From: Isochrysis galbana
Lineage: Eukaryota; Haptophyta; Isochrysidales; Isochrysidaceae
Assembly (NCBI GenBank): GCA_018136815.1
Contig: CM030941.1
Location: forward strand, 1,859,582-1,923,581
DNA: 64,000 nucleotides
Direction of reading: 5' to 3'
Position 1 is the first letter of the stretch. Every line of letters begins with the position of its first letter. The position numbers and the translations under genes were made by a program. The notes beneath the pieces were generated by a model that saw nothing but the letters and a program-made list of their open reading frames with translations, was not told the origin of the DNA and ran no database searches. Positions 1-10,105 of this stretch are shown one piece after another.

Positions 1-141
1 TGTAGGACGGGATGAGTGCGGTGAAGGTGCGACAATGGGTGACAAAAGGGAGGCGAGCACTCGGGCTGTGGGAGTATTCTAGACGCAGGTGTGAGGGAAG
101 CGCCAGGTGAGAGGATGAGACACTTCAAAATGGAAGCACAC

Positions 142-1132
142 ATTTTTGTAATCGGCGAGAGCGAGGAAGGCGTCGACGAGTCTATCCGGGACGTTCAGGT
201 TGAAGAGATGCACGAGTGCGCGCATTTCCTTCTTTGAGAGCGTTCCGGACTGGTCCTGGTCGAGCAATCGGAATCCCGTTCGCATCTCTGCGAAGCGAGT
301 CCTGAAGTGATCAGCGACGATCTTATGAAACTTTTTGACCTCGCCCAGCCCGATTCCCTCGAACGGGTCCTTCTTGGGGGTTTGTGGCTTGACTGGCTCC
401 GGCTCCTGGTCGTCCTGCAATTTCAGCGCGCGCTGGACGGCCTCGGCCTTGGCACGCCTGGACGCCTCAGCCTTCTCGCGTTGCTGGCGGTACGCAGTTG
501 TTGCGGGAGCCGAAGGACGTGGTATTTCCGGGTAAGCAAGCTCCTGGACAAGGACGAGAGGAGCATGGGGTGAGACCGGGGTGCACCTGGATGTCCCACC
601 CTTTGCGACGCTGAAAGTCCGCATTGCTCAGCTCATGTGCTTGGAACCCCAGATGGTTGGATGCCCACAACTCCGCTCCACATGTAAGCTTCACTTCTCA
701 ACATGCAGGATGCGCACCTTGTTGACGTACCGCCAGTCGGTCTTGCCATTCTTGATGGACCCGCGCGGAGATAGGCGCGGGCTGAAAAACCCATCGAGGC
801 GCTCGTCGGTGAGGACGTGCTCCATCCCAGCCAGCTTGGCTGCCGTCGAGAGCTGTTCGCGGCTCATGAAGTCGGAGCCGGAGTAGCGTGCAGAAAGCTG
901 CAGGTGGTTCTTTAGCTGCAAGGCAAGGACAGATGAGGCGAAATGATCAATGCTGCACCACCTCTCTCTTTGCCCCCCCGCCCCCCCTCCTCCCCCTTGC
1001 CTCAGCCATCGCTCCCGCTCACCCTCCTCCCCGCTCCAGCCCGGCCTCTCTCTCTCTCTCCTCCACCTGCGCTCGCTGTCGGTTGTACTGGATGCGGTCG
1101 TGTGCCGCAAGCACTTGCTCGTCTCGGTCCAT
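142..1132 (-). CDS. EF-hand protein, 5' part of gene (continues off the left edge)
   Basis: Four exons can be joined. Exon 1 is 1067-1132 (starts MDRDEQVLAAHDRIQ, ends at CAG|GTGGAG). Exon 2 starts at 915 after TTGCAG and ends near 705-715. Exon 3 is 587-610, eight codons (RRKGWDIQ). Exon 4 is 142-543. The intron between exons 3 and 4 is only 43 nt. Exon 4 has an Ala/Arg/Glu-rich helix (YRQQREKAEASRRAKAEA) and then a canonical EF-hand loop DQDQSGTLSKKE, where D1, D3, S5, T7 and E12 fit calcium binding. The helices around the loop suggest a calcyphosine-like or flagellar calcium sensor, but the exact family is not recognised. The donor of exon 2 is uncertain because GTGAAG and GTTGAG give different phases. 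The 3' end is outside the window. EF-hand assignment is firm; the function is inferred. Confidence 0.6.
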
Positions 1133-1660
1133 CGTCGTCAAGAGGCTCCCGGGGACAAGGCGGGGGGTGGTCGTGGTCACCCGGGCCGATAGCGTCCGTC
1201 GCGGAGAGCTGAGCGCGTGCGGCGCACGCATCACCATCGGAGAGGTGAGTGAGTCTGTTAGTGTCACACGCCCGCGGCCGCCGAGGGAGGAAAGGGGAGG
1301 AAGCTGAAGAGGGAGCTGTGGAGAGAAAAGAGAAGAGAGAAGAAGAAGAAGAGGGGCGGGAGGAGAGAAGAAGCCCGTGGGTGCTACTCGGCCAGAGAGC
1401 AGCGAACGAACAGAATGAACAGACGCGGCGGGGGAAGGGGGGGGGGGGGGGGGAGAGAGAGGGCACGCCTCGCTCGCCGGCGGAAAAGAAACGATCGACG
1501 GTCGACAGAGAGAGAAGAACGTTACGCTTCTCTGTCTCTCTCTCTGGTGCGCCCCGTCCCGGGGGGGGGGGGGGGAGGCAGGGGGACAGGGGCGGGACTA
1601 TGATCGTTCTCGACAGACAGTGAGAGACGGGGAGATGTGGATATGGGATACTGGTATTCG
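1133..1660. other. purine-rich low-complexity 5' flank of the EF-hand gene
   Basis: GA-rich on the plus strand with two long G-runs (about 1439-1452 and 1561-1574). It lies directly upstream of the EF-hand start, so it probably holds that gene's promoter and 5'UTR. Open frames here are Arg/Glu/Gly-rich by-products of composition. I see no convincing TATA box. Confidence 0.4.
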
Positions 1661-1800
1661 TAGGTGACATTTTTATTTAAGGTGGTAGGTGCAACTTTTT
1701 TCGCCCCTCCCTCCCCCTTTTCTCACGCGAGCTATGCGATGCGACGCAGCGCAAGCGCAGGCCCGAGGGCTGCAGCGACTCGCCGTCTGGGGTCTGATGC

Positions 1801-1895
1801 CTACAAGGCATATACGTATACAGCGTATACACACCAGGCCCCAAAACTGTGTATTATACACAGGTCGCCGAGGCCGTATACACAGTGTATACACA
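1801..1895. repeat. cluster of GTATAC palindromes, copy 1
   Basis: Five GTATAC-type palindromes embedded in longer inverted pieces such as CGTATACAGCGTATACAC and TGTATACACAAG, followed by a GCGC-rich stretch. The rest of 1664-2583 is non-coding, and 2040-2600 is AT-rich with TATATA runs. A second cluster of the same motif lies at 2584-2656. Confidence 0.6.
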
Positions 1896-2583
1896 AGCGC
1901 GCGCGAGCGCGCGAGCGCGCGAGCCGCCCACGCGCAGCGATGGCGCGGCAAGGCCGCGGCGGCCCGCCTGCCCCCCCGCCCGTGGGAGCGCCCCCTCCAT
2001 CCACATTGCCTCCCCGTCCTCCTCTTCTCACTTCCACTTCTTGTGCTTTGTCCATACACATCAGCACATACATCACATGCTTCTTCAGCAACAAACACCA
2101 AACACCCATATATATTCCCATATATACATATACATATCATATACCATATACATAACACATAACATCATTATAAGTTATGCCATAAGTAAGACAACAAATA
2201 CACAAGCAAACATGACTGACTATGCTGTAAGTCTCAAGATGACATGTTCACAAGCTTCGTCATCTCCTGCATGCTCGTCGTCCGAGCCTTCTCCACTCTC
2301 TTCATCAGTATCCCACTTGCATATATGTCTGGGCGCCAAGCAGCGTCTTGCATGCGCGGCTGCAGGCCGAGTGATTCGTGACAAAAACCAATTTGTCTGC
2401 GGTCATGTGCGATAATCTCGACCGGGCAGCTGTCTTAATTTGTCCATACACATACACGGACCAATTTCGTTCTGCTGCCGATGCTGCAACAGACTGAGCA
2501 TATATATATTATATATAATATAGTAGTATATATATGATATATGTATACACACTATATATATACTACTACTACTATATTATATA

Positions 2584-2656
2584 GTATGCGTATACAGCTG
2601 TGTATACACTGTGTATACAGCCAAAGGCTGTATACACAGCGTATAATGTGTATACT
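2584..2656. repeat. GTATAC inverted-repeat cluster, copy 2, beside the LTR
   Basis: A near-perfect hairpin: CTGTGTATACAGCC, a 3-nt AAA loop, then GGCTGTATACACAG, with further GTATAC units on both sides. It ends 4 bp before the left LTR of the Ty3/gypsy element. It may be a preferred insertion site or the end of an older element. Confidence 0.6.
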
Positions 2657-2660
2657 CGGG

Positions 2661-3097
2661 CCGATCAGACAACAACGGACGACGATCAAAGGGCGATCTG
2701 TCGGCGATCTTGTCTGGAACGGGAATCGCACCATAACGGAATCGAGGGGCAATCTTGCTACGCAGGATTCCAAGAGACCTACCAAATAAGACGAAAGGAG
2801 TGCGATGTGCCTAAGGGGGAGATGCGAAGAGGTCGCAAATTAAACCTGATTGCCCCCAGAAGCGGATAAAGAACCGCAGGGGAGATAGCAAATTAAACCT
2901 ATCTGCGAGGCGCCTGGGAGGAAGAAAGGTGGGGAAACTTCCCTTCTCTTTCGAGAGAAAGAGAGAGCGCGCTCCACAACCCACGATCCCATGCATCCAA
3001 GCGAAGCTTTTGACCGAGAACGAGAACGAGAGAATTATAACGATAAATACCGAATGACGAAGAGAAGCCTAACGAGTGTCGATTCGCGAATGCGACA
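2661..3097 (-). repeat. 3' LTR of the Ty3/gypsy element
   Basis: 437 bp nearly identical to the split right-hand LTR. The sense end begins TGTCGCATTCGCG, inside the inverted repeat GTGTCGATTCGCGAATGCGACAC-like sequence. The opposite end finishes TCTGATCGG and lacks the usual CA. It contains an AT-rich stretch (ATTATAACGATAAATACC on plus). Confidence 0.85.
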
Positions 3098-4110
3098 CCC
3101 CCCTGCTAGGATCGAGCGTCCCGCGAGGAAAGAACAGAACCTAACGGATAGCGGAGAGCTCCAAACAAGCCGCGAGAAAGGCGGAAGAGCAATCCTGAAC
3201 GAGACCGAATGAGCCAAGAGCGAAGAGCGAATAAATCCGAAGAGCGAATGAAACAATAAATCTGAAGAGCGAATGAAACAATAAATCCGAATGGATGGAG
3301 AGCCGCGCACCCAACGCCGAACCAAGACGGAAGACGTGATGAGCGACGCACCGAGAAGTTACGAACAACCGAGGACCGATGAGAACGCAGAACGACGAGA
3401 ATCGAGAATCGAGAGTCGAGAGCGAGAAACGAAGAACGCGGAACGACGAGAATCGAGAATCGAGATCGAGAGCGAGAAACGAAGAACGATAAGACCGCGG
3501 AACGATGAGAATCGAGAATCGAGAATCGAAGAACGAACGACGAACGACGAACGACGAACTATAAGAATAGTGCACGACGATCGAAGAGACAAGGGGTACC
3601 ACACCCGTCCGGACGATGAGGTGTAGAATCGGCGGCCGGCGCGGCAGACCGCAGGACTCAACGCTGCAACCCATCCCCTTCTCTCTTTTACGAGAGTTTT
3701 ACCTGGATGTTTGGGCGGTGTGGCGGCACCCAAGTCACAACGCGGCGTCTCCTGTTCTTCGATATATGAGTAGTCGAACAGCCAACGGCGAAAGGCGGCG
3801 AGATATCACGACGGGCTCGGCACGTCACGCGCGAGCTAGACGACGAGGTACGGGGGTCTCCTGACAGAGCGCAGCGAAAGGGGAGGGAGATCCATCCTCC
3901 GTGGTCGAAAGGGGGGGCGAGCCATACCTCTCTTCCCGCGGGGGGAACTATTCGGCGGCCGCGGGGGGAAAATTCGGCGGCCGCGGGGGGGGGAAATTCG
4001 GCGACCGCTGGGGGGGGAACTGGAAAAGAATTCCCGTACGTTCCCGTACCCCGATCAAACGTAAACGACGGCGTTGAGAGATATCTGAAGGGGCGTGACA
4101 GTCGCGACTG
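3098..4110. other. 3' untranslated part of the Ty3/gypsy element with a GAATCGA minisatellite
   Basis: Lies between the stop of the polyprotein and the 3' LTR. It holds short direct repeats of GAATCGAGAATCGAGA type with GACGAACGACGAAC runs (about 3390-3560), CGAATGAAACAATAAATC duplicated near 3240-3290, and a triplicated GGCGGCCGCGGGGGGAAA motif near 3950-4015. No protein-coding content is recognised. Confidence 0.55.
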
Positions 4111-7100
4111 TCAGAAGAACGCAGAGGGTGTATCGAGCAGAGAGACGAGGGTGCGATCCGATGGCGACAGGCGTGCGAGAGCCTCGGAGCGACAGCGAAC
4201 GAAGGTAGGCGAGGCAAGGGCATCGTGCGCAAATGCGTGGGAGCCAAACCACGGGGAACCGCGCGACGATCCCGACGAGTACCACCACTGCCCGAGGACG
4301 AAGACCGCGTGCTGCGGCCGCATCATTGGACCTGCAGGGTTGGCAACAGACGGGCGGGCTGAGACGGGCAAATGGGAGACATGAGCAATGGGGCCACTGT
4401 GCGAGGACGGTGCGAGACGAGGCGAGCGGCGCGGGGCCTGATGATCCGAGCCGGTGGTCTCGGATCCCACGGGAGCTTCGATCGCGTGCGACGTCGGTGG
4501 AGCTGAGACGGTCTGAGATTGTGATTCTGCAGCCCGCTTTCTCATCTGAGGCTTACGAAGAGGAGGGAAGGGGTGAGCATCATCATAGGCGGTGACGAGC
4601 GACTCGCAGCGGCGAAGCAGTTCGGCTAGCGGCTCCCATGTGGCCGCAGCTTTCGCGTAGCCACGCCATTTGACGAGGTACTGTCTGGAATCGCCTCGAC
4701 CCTTGCGGTCAAGAAGTGCATCAACCAGATACTCGTCTGCTTGGACGGGATCTTCATCTGTGAGGGTATAGTAGGGACGGAGGTTAGTCACATGCACCTC
4801 CTCGGAGAGGAGGCGATTTTCTTGGTCGCGTAGTCGGTAGCGGCCAGCGCCAAGCGCCTCAGCGATGCGGTATGGTCCGCTGTAGTGGTAGAGGAGCTTG
4901 TTGCGGTGTCCTGGAATCTTGCGAACCACCCTATCACCTGGGGCAAATTGGATAGGGGGAGAGTGAGTGCGTAGTGTGTCAGCGAGTGCGTCGGCTTGAG
5001 ATTCTAAAGTTGCATCATAAGCCGCGGCCCACGCCGCCTTTAAACGACAATGCATTTTCCAAGCGTACGAGCGAATTTCCTGAGGTAACTCGGGAGGTGG
5101 GCCAGTGTCAGGTGGATCAGAAAGCTGTGCAGGCAGGCGAAGCTCACGGCCATAGAGCAAGGCAGCAGGCGACATGCGGGTAATGCGATTAGCTGAAGCG
5201 CGCATGCTCATTAGAAAGAACGGGAGATGATCGACCCAATGGCCGCCGCCTTCATCGGTAGCGCGAGCCATGTTGATCAAGGTTTGTTGAGCTCGTTCAA
5301 CCAGGCCCACACTCTCGTGATGATGAGGTGTGCTCGGCCGTAGGTCGGTGCCAGTGCGCTCAAGGATGATCGAGGTGAGTTGGCTAGCAAGGTTGCTGCC
5401 AGAGTCCGAGCGAAGTTGCCTTGGTACTCCGTGCCGAGAAACGACGTACGACATGAAGGCGTGAAGTGCGTCGGCACTCGAGGGGTCGCCGTTGTGAGGG
5501 GCCGCCTCAATCCAACGAGTGAGCGAGTCCACGAAAACGAGGAGCTTGTCGAAGCCTCGAGAGCCCTTGACGAAGTCGTGCGTAGGAGCCATCGAGACGA
5601 CGTCGCAGAAGACGATGTCGAACGGATAGGCGCCGACCTGCGGTCCCTTGGGGTCTGCGAGGTGGCGGAAGGGTGGCTTAGCTAAAGTGCACTCGTGGCA
5701 TTGGCGAACGTGCTCAGAGACGTCTGCGTTCATGCCAGGCCAAAAATATCGGTCTCGTAGAAGGCGCGCCATTCGATTGTCGCCGAGGTGGCACAAGTGG
5801 TCGTGAAAGGCTTCGAGGTAGGCGCGGCGCATCGTCTTCGGCACGTAGAGGCAGATCTTCTCGCCGTCTCTCGTCGGCACTCGACGGTAGAGCAGTCCAG
5901 ATCGCAACAGGCATCGAGAAGATTCACGACTGAGCCAGCGCAAGCGACGGTGATCGAGATCGGGGTTGTGAGGAGACGAGGAGAGGAAGCGAATGAGGTC
6001 GTGGCAGTCAGGGTCCTCGGCCTGTGCCTCCTTGAGCGCCTCGGCGTTGGGTGTACCGACGTCGAGGTAGGAGAGGTTGATGGAATCCCTGGTCGTAGAG
6101 GACAACCTGGACGATCGTTCGTCGGCTTGCAGACTGGAGGCCGTGGTGGTACGAGAACGAGAGGCGGCGACGGCTGGTGGCTGACCATCCGATGCCGTGG
6201 TGGAGCGAGAGTTAGGGACGACGGCGGCTAGTAGCTGCCCACCCCCCTGCTTAGGAGCGGACGTCTCCGACGTCTCGTCGTCTGCCGCCACCAAGCGCGA
6301 CACTCCATCAGCGTCTTTGTGGTTCGCGCCAGGTTTGTGCTCGACGGTAAAGCGGTACTCGGACAACTTGAGCGCCCATCGCATCAAGCGCGACGCCGGC
6401 CCACCCTGGACGGTGTCCTTCATGGTGTGCAACCAACGGAGCGCTTGGTGATCGATGACGAGGCGAAAGTGCCGGCCCCAAAGGTACGGTCGCCAAGTGC
6501 GAATGCTTTCCAGGGCGGCGAGAAGCTCCACCTCGGTGGTGGTCCAATGACGCTCCGCGGCGGTGAGGCGGCGACCGTAATACGCGACGACATGCTCGTG
6601 CCCATGATCGTCGACTTGCGACAGAATACCACCAATACCCAGGGTACTGGCCGCGTCCGTTTTGACGATGAACTCTTTGTCGTGACGAGGCGCCGCCAAC
6701 ACTGGAGCAGACGTGATGAGCTCGATGAGGCGACGGATCGCTGTCTGACACTCAGGTGACTGAGAGACGGTAGCCACATCGACGCCCGTACGAGTAAGGT
6801 CGGTGAGAGGTGCCGCGACGTGCGCGAAACCCTTGATGAACCGACGGTAGTACGAGCAAAGACCGAGAAACGAGCGGACCTTTTCGAGCGAATTGATGTG
6901 ACGTGGATCAATCGAGCGTACCGCCTCGACTTTCTTGGGGTCCATCTCGAGACCACGACGAGAAACGACGTGCCCAAGGTACTCGCCCTTGATAGCGAAC
7001 AAGATGCACTTGGAGGCCTTACACGAGAGACCGGCCCACCGGAGGCGCTCGAGGACGAGATCGAGACGGTGAAGCATTTGCTCGAATGAGGCGTCGATGC

Positions 7101-8355
7101 GTTCTTCGAGCGTGCTGCCTGTACCTGTCGACCAAATCCCGATGTCGTCCAGGTACGGCATGCAAATTTCCCATGCGAGGCCTTGGAGCACCGCGTCCAT
7201 GAGACGACACATGTAGGAAGGGCCGGATTGGACGCCGAACGGGAGGTAATTGAACTCGTACTTCTGGCGGTGGGTGCAGAACGCCGTGATGGGTTTGTCC
7301 TCCTCCTTGATGGGCAGACACCAGAAGCCGGAGGCGAGATCGAGCAAGCAGAGAAAGAGAGAATCTCGAGAACCTTGGCCTCGGGATAGACGATCGATAG
7401 CTTCGACGGTGAGCGGTAGAGGGCTGTCCGAGATACGAAGCTTCGAGTTCGTATCGCGATAGTCGACGCAGAAGCGAACGGATCCGTCCTTCTTGCCGAC
7501 TAGGACGACCCGCGAAGCCCAAGGCGAATTCGACTTGCGGATGATGCCCGCCGCCTCCATCTCGGCGACGTGCTTGTCGACGATGGCGCGGCCCTCGTCA
7601 CCCATCTTGGACGGAGCGTGTCGGTGGGCTGTAGCACCGGGGAGGAGAGGCAGCTCGACCTCCATGACGTGCGTGTGCCGAGGGTTCTTCGGGTCGAGGG
7701 CGAACGCGTCGATATGCCGTGCCAGCAGGCAGCGTACGCGCTGCTTCTGGGACGGCGACAATTGCTTGTCGGGGTCAATGGTGATAGCGTCGAGGAGCGC
7801 GCGCTGTGCCTCGGGCGGCGGGACCGTAGCAGACGGTGGAGAAGGAGAGAGATGAAGAAGGGAGTCGGGCAGCAGGCCCGGGGCCTCTCCACGACGAGAC
7901 GGCTGGCTTGGCGCGACCGAGGCGACCGAGAGGCGTTCGAGCGCGGGATGGTAGGGCTCATAGGCGGCCTCCGAGTCCGATGGCAGGGGTGGCGGTGCCT
8001 CGAGGCATGCGCGGGACGAGTGGAGGGACCCCCCCAGAGGATTATCCTCATCCTGGAAAGCCTCAGGCTTGGACCCGTCTCCGACGGACTCCGGCGGTGA
8101 AGGCGGAGATGATGGCGGAGGCACCGCAGAGAGATCAGGAGGAGAGGCGAGGGAGGGCATCACCTCCCCCTGTGAAGGTGGTGGTGGATGACCGTCCGGA
8201 GAGGAGAAAGGGGGCAGGGCAGGCATGATGCCCGACTCTGCAGAGGTGGGGGTGACCCCCATTGAGACGTCCAGCGCGGGACGCACCGGATAAGATTCTA
8301 CACCTGACGAATTGTGATGGCCCATAGGGCCTGAGGGCAATGAGGAAGGGGCCAA
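4111..8355 (-). CDS. Ty3/gypsy pol polyprotein: RT, RNase H, integrase, chromodomain
   Basis: A single 1,414-residue frame without stops. Residues 1-210 are Ser/Pro-rich and unrecognised. Reverse transcriptase covers about 210-460, with the PFGVQSGPSYMCRLMD region and catalytic YLDD near 400. RNase H covers about 555-680 (KTDAAS, TEVELLA, DHQAL, DADGVSRL). Integrase has an H-H-C-C zinc finger (HDHLCHLG then CHECTLAK, near 850) and the catalytic triad D (FCDVV), D (RSDSGSN) and E (VGLVERA) with exactly 35 residues between the last two. A GPY/F-like module (YSGPYRI) precedes a chromodomain near 1200-1250 (YLVKWRGYAKAAATWEP). The tail is Ser/Pro-rich. No gag zinc knuckle and no DTG/DSG aspartic protease are visible, which is unusual. 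The enzyme set would reverse-transcribe and integrate the element, and the chromodomain would steer it to marked chromatin. Confidence 0.92.
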   Translation of the reverse strand: MAPSSLPSGPMGHHNSSGVESYPVRPALDVSMGVTPTSAESGIMPALPPFSSPDGHPPPPSQGEVMPSLASPPDLSAVPPPSSPPSPPESVGDGSKPEAFQDEDNPLGGSLHSSRACLEAPPPLPSDSEAAYEPYHPALERLSVASVAPSQPSRRGEAPGLLPDSLLHLSPSPPSATVPPPEAQRALLDAITIDPDKQLSPSQKQRVRCLLARHIDAFALDPKNPRHTHVMEVELPLLPGATAHRHAPSKMGDEGRAIVDKHVAEMEAAGIIRKSNSPWASRVVLVGKKDGSVRFCVDYRDTNSKLRISDSPLPLTVEAIDRLSRGQGSRDSLFLCLLDLASGFWCLPIKEEDKPITAFCTHRQKYEFNYLPFGVQSGPSYMCRLMDAVLQGLAWEICMPYLDDIGIWSTGTGSTLEERIDASFEQMLHRLDLVLERLRWAGLSCKASKCILFAIKGEYLGHVVSRRGLEMDPKKVEAVRSIDPRHINSLEKVRSFLGLCSYYRRFIKGFAHVAAPLTDLTRTGVDVATVSQSPECQTAIRRLIELITSAPVLAAPRHDKEFIVKTDAASTLGIGGILSQVDDHGHEHVVAYYGRRLTAAERHWTTTEVELLAALESIRTWRPYLWGRHFRLVIDHQALRWLHTMKDTVQGGPASRLMRWALKLSEYRFTVEHKPGANHKDADGVSRLVAADDETSETSAPKQGGGQLLAAVVPNSRSTTASDGQPPAVAASRSRTTTASSLQADERSSRLSSTTRDSINLSYLDVGTPNAEALKEAQAEDPDCHDLIRFLSSSPHNPDLDHRRLRWLSRESSRCLLRSGLLYRRVPTRDGEKICLYVPKTMRRAYLEAFHDHLCHLGDNRMARLLRDRYFWPGMNADVSEHVRQCHECTLAKPPFRHLADPKGPQVGAYPFDIVFCDVVSMAPTHDFVKGSRGFDKLLVFVDSLTRWIEAAPHNGDPSSADALHAFMSYVVSRHGVPRQLRSDSGSNLASQLTSIILERTGTDLRPSTPHHHESVGLVERAQQTLINMARATDEGGGHWVDHLPFFLMSMRASANRITRMSPAALLYGRELRLPAQLSDPPDTGPPPELPQEIRSYAWKMHCRLKAAWAAAYDATLESQADALADTLRTHSPPIQFAPGDRVVRKIPGHRNKLLYHYSGPYRIAEALGAGRYRLRDQENRLLSEEVHVTNLRPYYTLTDEDPVQADEYLVDALLDRKGRGDSRQYLVKWRGYAKAAATWEPLAELLRRCESLVTAYDDAHPFPPLRKPQMRKRAAESQSQTVSAPPTSHAIEAPVGSETTGSDHQAPRRSPRLAPSSHSGPIAHVSHLPVSARPSVANPAGPMMRPQHAVFVLGQWWYSSGSSRGSPWFGSHAFAHDALASPTFVRCRSEALARLSPSDRTLVSLLDTPSAFF

Positions 8356-8715
8356 GCCGGCGGCAGGCGCGGCGAGGGAGACGACTTCGGAGGTGCTGAC
8401 GGGCTGAAGCCCGTCAGCAGACAGCAGAGGAAGGCGGGCAGGCGGGCTTGAGCGAGGGCGAGGACGGCGGCGAAAGCGACATCGAACGAGCGGCGAGAGG
8501 CGAGGGCGAGTGAGAGGAGGGCTGTGATGGCAGGGGCTGGTGAGGAGAGGCGAGGTTGTTGGGTACGAGTGTTACGAGAGCGAGAGCGACGAGAGCGAGA
8601 GCGACGACGGATGACGACTGGCGACAGGACGACGGACAGAGACACCCAGGAAAACACCCCGACTCTCGCCCCACGACTTTCTCACATAACTCGACTGAAA
8701 TCAAACCCAAACACT

Positions 8716-9021
8716 CCGATCAGACAACAACGGACGACGATCAAAGGGCGATCTGTCGGCGATCTTGTCTGGAACGGGAATCGCACCATAACGGAATCGA
8801 GGGGCAATCTTGCTACGCAGGATTCCAAGAGACCTACCAAATAAGACGAAAGGAGTGCGATGTGCCTAAGGGGGAGATGCGAAGAGGTCGCAAATTAAAC
8901 CTGATTGCCCCCAGAAGCAGATAACGAACCGCAGGGGAGATAGCAAATTAAACCTATCTGCGAGGCGCCTGGGAGGAAGAAAGGTGGGGAAACTTCCCTT
9001 CTCTTTCGAGAGAAAGAGAGA
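8716..9021 (-). repeat. 5' LTR of the Ty3/gypsy element, inner segment
   Basis: Matches 2661 to about 2973 of the 3' LTR. It is interrupted at the sequence CGAGAGAAAGAGAGA by the 938-bp element and resumes at 9975. The last 15 bp (9007-9021) are the left target-site duplication. Confidence 0.85.
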
Positions 9022-9959
9022 ATAATAAAATGACTGAGCATTAGTACCACTACTCTCACTAGCCCCGGTACTAACACGACAACCCTCAGCGCACCTGCCC
9101 GTACACCTTGGCGCGTGTTGATGCCACAGACACATACACCTATGCCCCCCTTCGAATCTCCCCCCTCGCAAGCCCCCGGCTCCCATTCTAACTCCCCACA
9201 AGTTAAAATGAGGGAAAACCCATTGGGGCGGACCGACCTACGTCGGGCGACCCTCCGGGAAAAAGCACCGGGGGGGGGGGGAGGAACCTCTCGTCAATAA
9301 AGAGGATCGGCCCTTCCAGCTCGCGCCGTGAGCAGTTCTCGAGAAATAAATGACTGCGAGTCGAGTAGCCTGTGCCACCTTCAAGATACTCTCCCCGATC
9401 TTGAGCCACTCCCTTCTCTCTCCCGCCTGTCGCCGGCCGCCCCCTACCCGTTTGCTAACGCAAACGGGACCTGTTTCTAACCGCACTCCATCGGGGGGGG
9501 TGCAAATCCCCCCCTCTCCCTCTCTCCGCTCTCACCCCTCGAAGTCCCTGCGGCGCGTCGCCATGCGGCGCGCCCTGACCTGCTCTCAGAGGTCCTGTGG
9601 GGGCTCCCAGAGGGCCAGCCAGGGCAGCTCAGGGGGCAGAGGAGGCTGGGGCTCAGCCCCTGGCCCCCCCTGCCTCTCCCACGCTCGCCTCGCTGGCCAT
9701 GGGAGCCTCCCAAAGGCCCCAGGATGCCTGGCGACCAGGGACAGGGGGGGAGTCAGCTCGAGGGCAGGCCCAATGCGGGCGTGGGAGTGCGGTTCGCGGC
9801 CCGCGCCCCCTGAGGGTCTGGGCTGATTTGATGAGTGCCCTGCCCCTGCCAAAGGGCAGGGGCTGGGGTTGAGTGTACGGTCCCACCCCGGGGGGTGTCC
9901 GCGATGGAGAGTGGGGGGCGCGAGGCCCCCATTGTCCCCCACTTATAAAAGTAGGTTGA
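9022..9959 (-). mobile_element. 938-bp non-coding retroelement nested in the LTR, with 15-bp TSD
   Basis: Flanked by exact copies of CGAGAGAAAGAGAGA (9007-9021 and 9960-9974), so both edges are certain. A near-identical copy is at 40318-41230. Diverged or 5'-truncated copies in the other orientation are at 22155-22918 and 24238-24478. Truncation always removes the same end, so sense is read on minus here. The sense 3' end carries the conserved GCTCAGTCATTTTATTAT. Internal perfect hairpins include CCCGTTTGC-TAAC-GCAAACGGG and CCCCTGCC-AAA-GGGCAGGGG. Open frames in it follow from composition. It behaves as a SINE-like or non-autonomous LINE derivative. Confidence 0.8.
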
Positions 9960-9974
9960 CGAGAGAAAGAGAGA

Positions 9975-10105
9975 GCGCGCTCCACAACCCACGATCCCAT
10001 GCATCCAAGCGAAGCTTTTGACCGAGAACGAGAACGAGAGAATTATAACGATAAATACCGAATGACGAAGAGAATTATAACGGGTGTCGATTCGCGAATG
10101 CGACA
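9975..10105 (-). repeat. 5' LTR of the Ty3/gypsy element, outer segment
   Basis: Continues the LTR after the nested insertion, from GCGCGCTCCACAACC to the TGTCGCATTCG terminus. Joined to 8716-9021 it gives the same length as the 3' LTR. Confidence 0.85.

Larger units (their letters stand above)
2661..10105 (-). mobile_element. Ty3/gypsy chromovirus-type LTR retrotransposon with a nested insertion
   Basis: Two matching LTRs bracket a single long pol-like reading frame, all in minus orientation. The 3' LTR is 2661-3097. The 5' LTR is 8716-9021 plus 9975-10105. A G-run tract (GCAGGGGGG in sense) abuts the 3' LTR, as a polypurine tract should. The LTRs differ at only a few positions, which suggests recent insertion. 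I could not find a 4-6 bp target duplication at the outer edges (CTCGGG against CTGCC), nor a clear tRNA primer-binding site after the 5' LTR. Only about 360 bp separate the 5' LTR from the frame, and no gag is visible. Organisation (RT-RNaseH-integrase-chromodomain) matches chromoviruses. Confidence 0.85.

Noticed and set aside
2010-2600. Replication origin suggested by AT-rich TATATA runs
   Set aside because: No consensus exists for origins in this kind of organism; AT-richness alone is not evidence.
9350-9826. 158-codon plus frame in the 938-bp element, similar to one at 40688-41245
   Set aside because: Similarity follows from the near-identical DNA. The sense strand of the family, judged by truncation and tail, is minus, and no domain is recognised.
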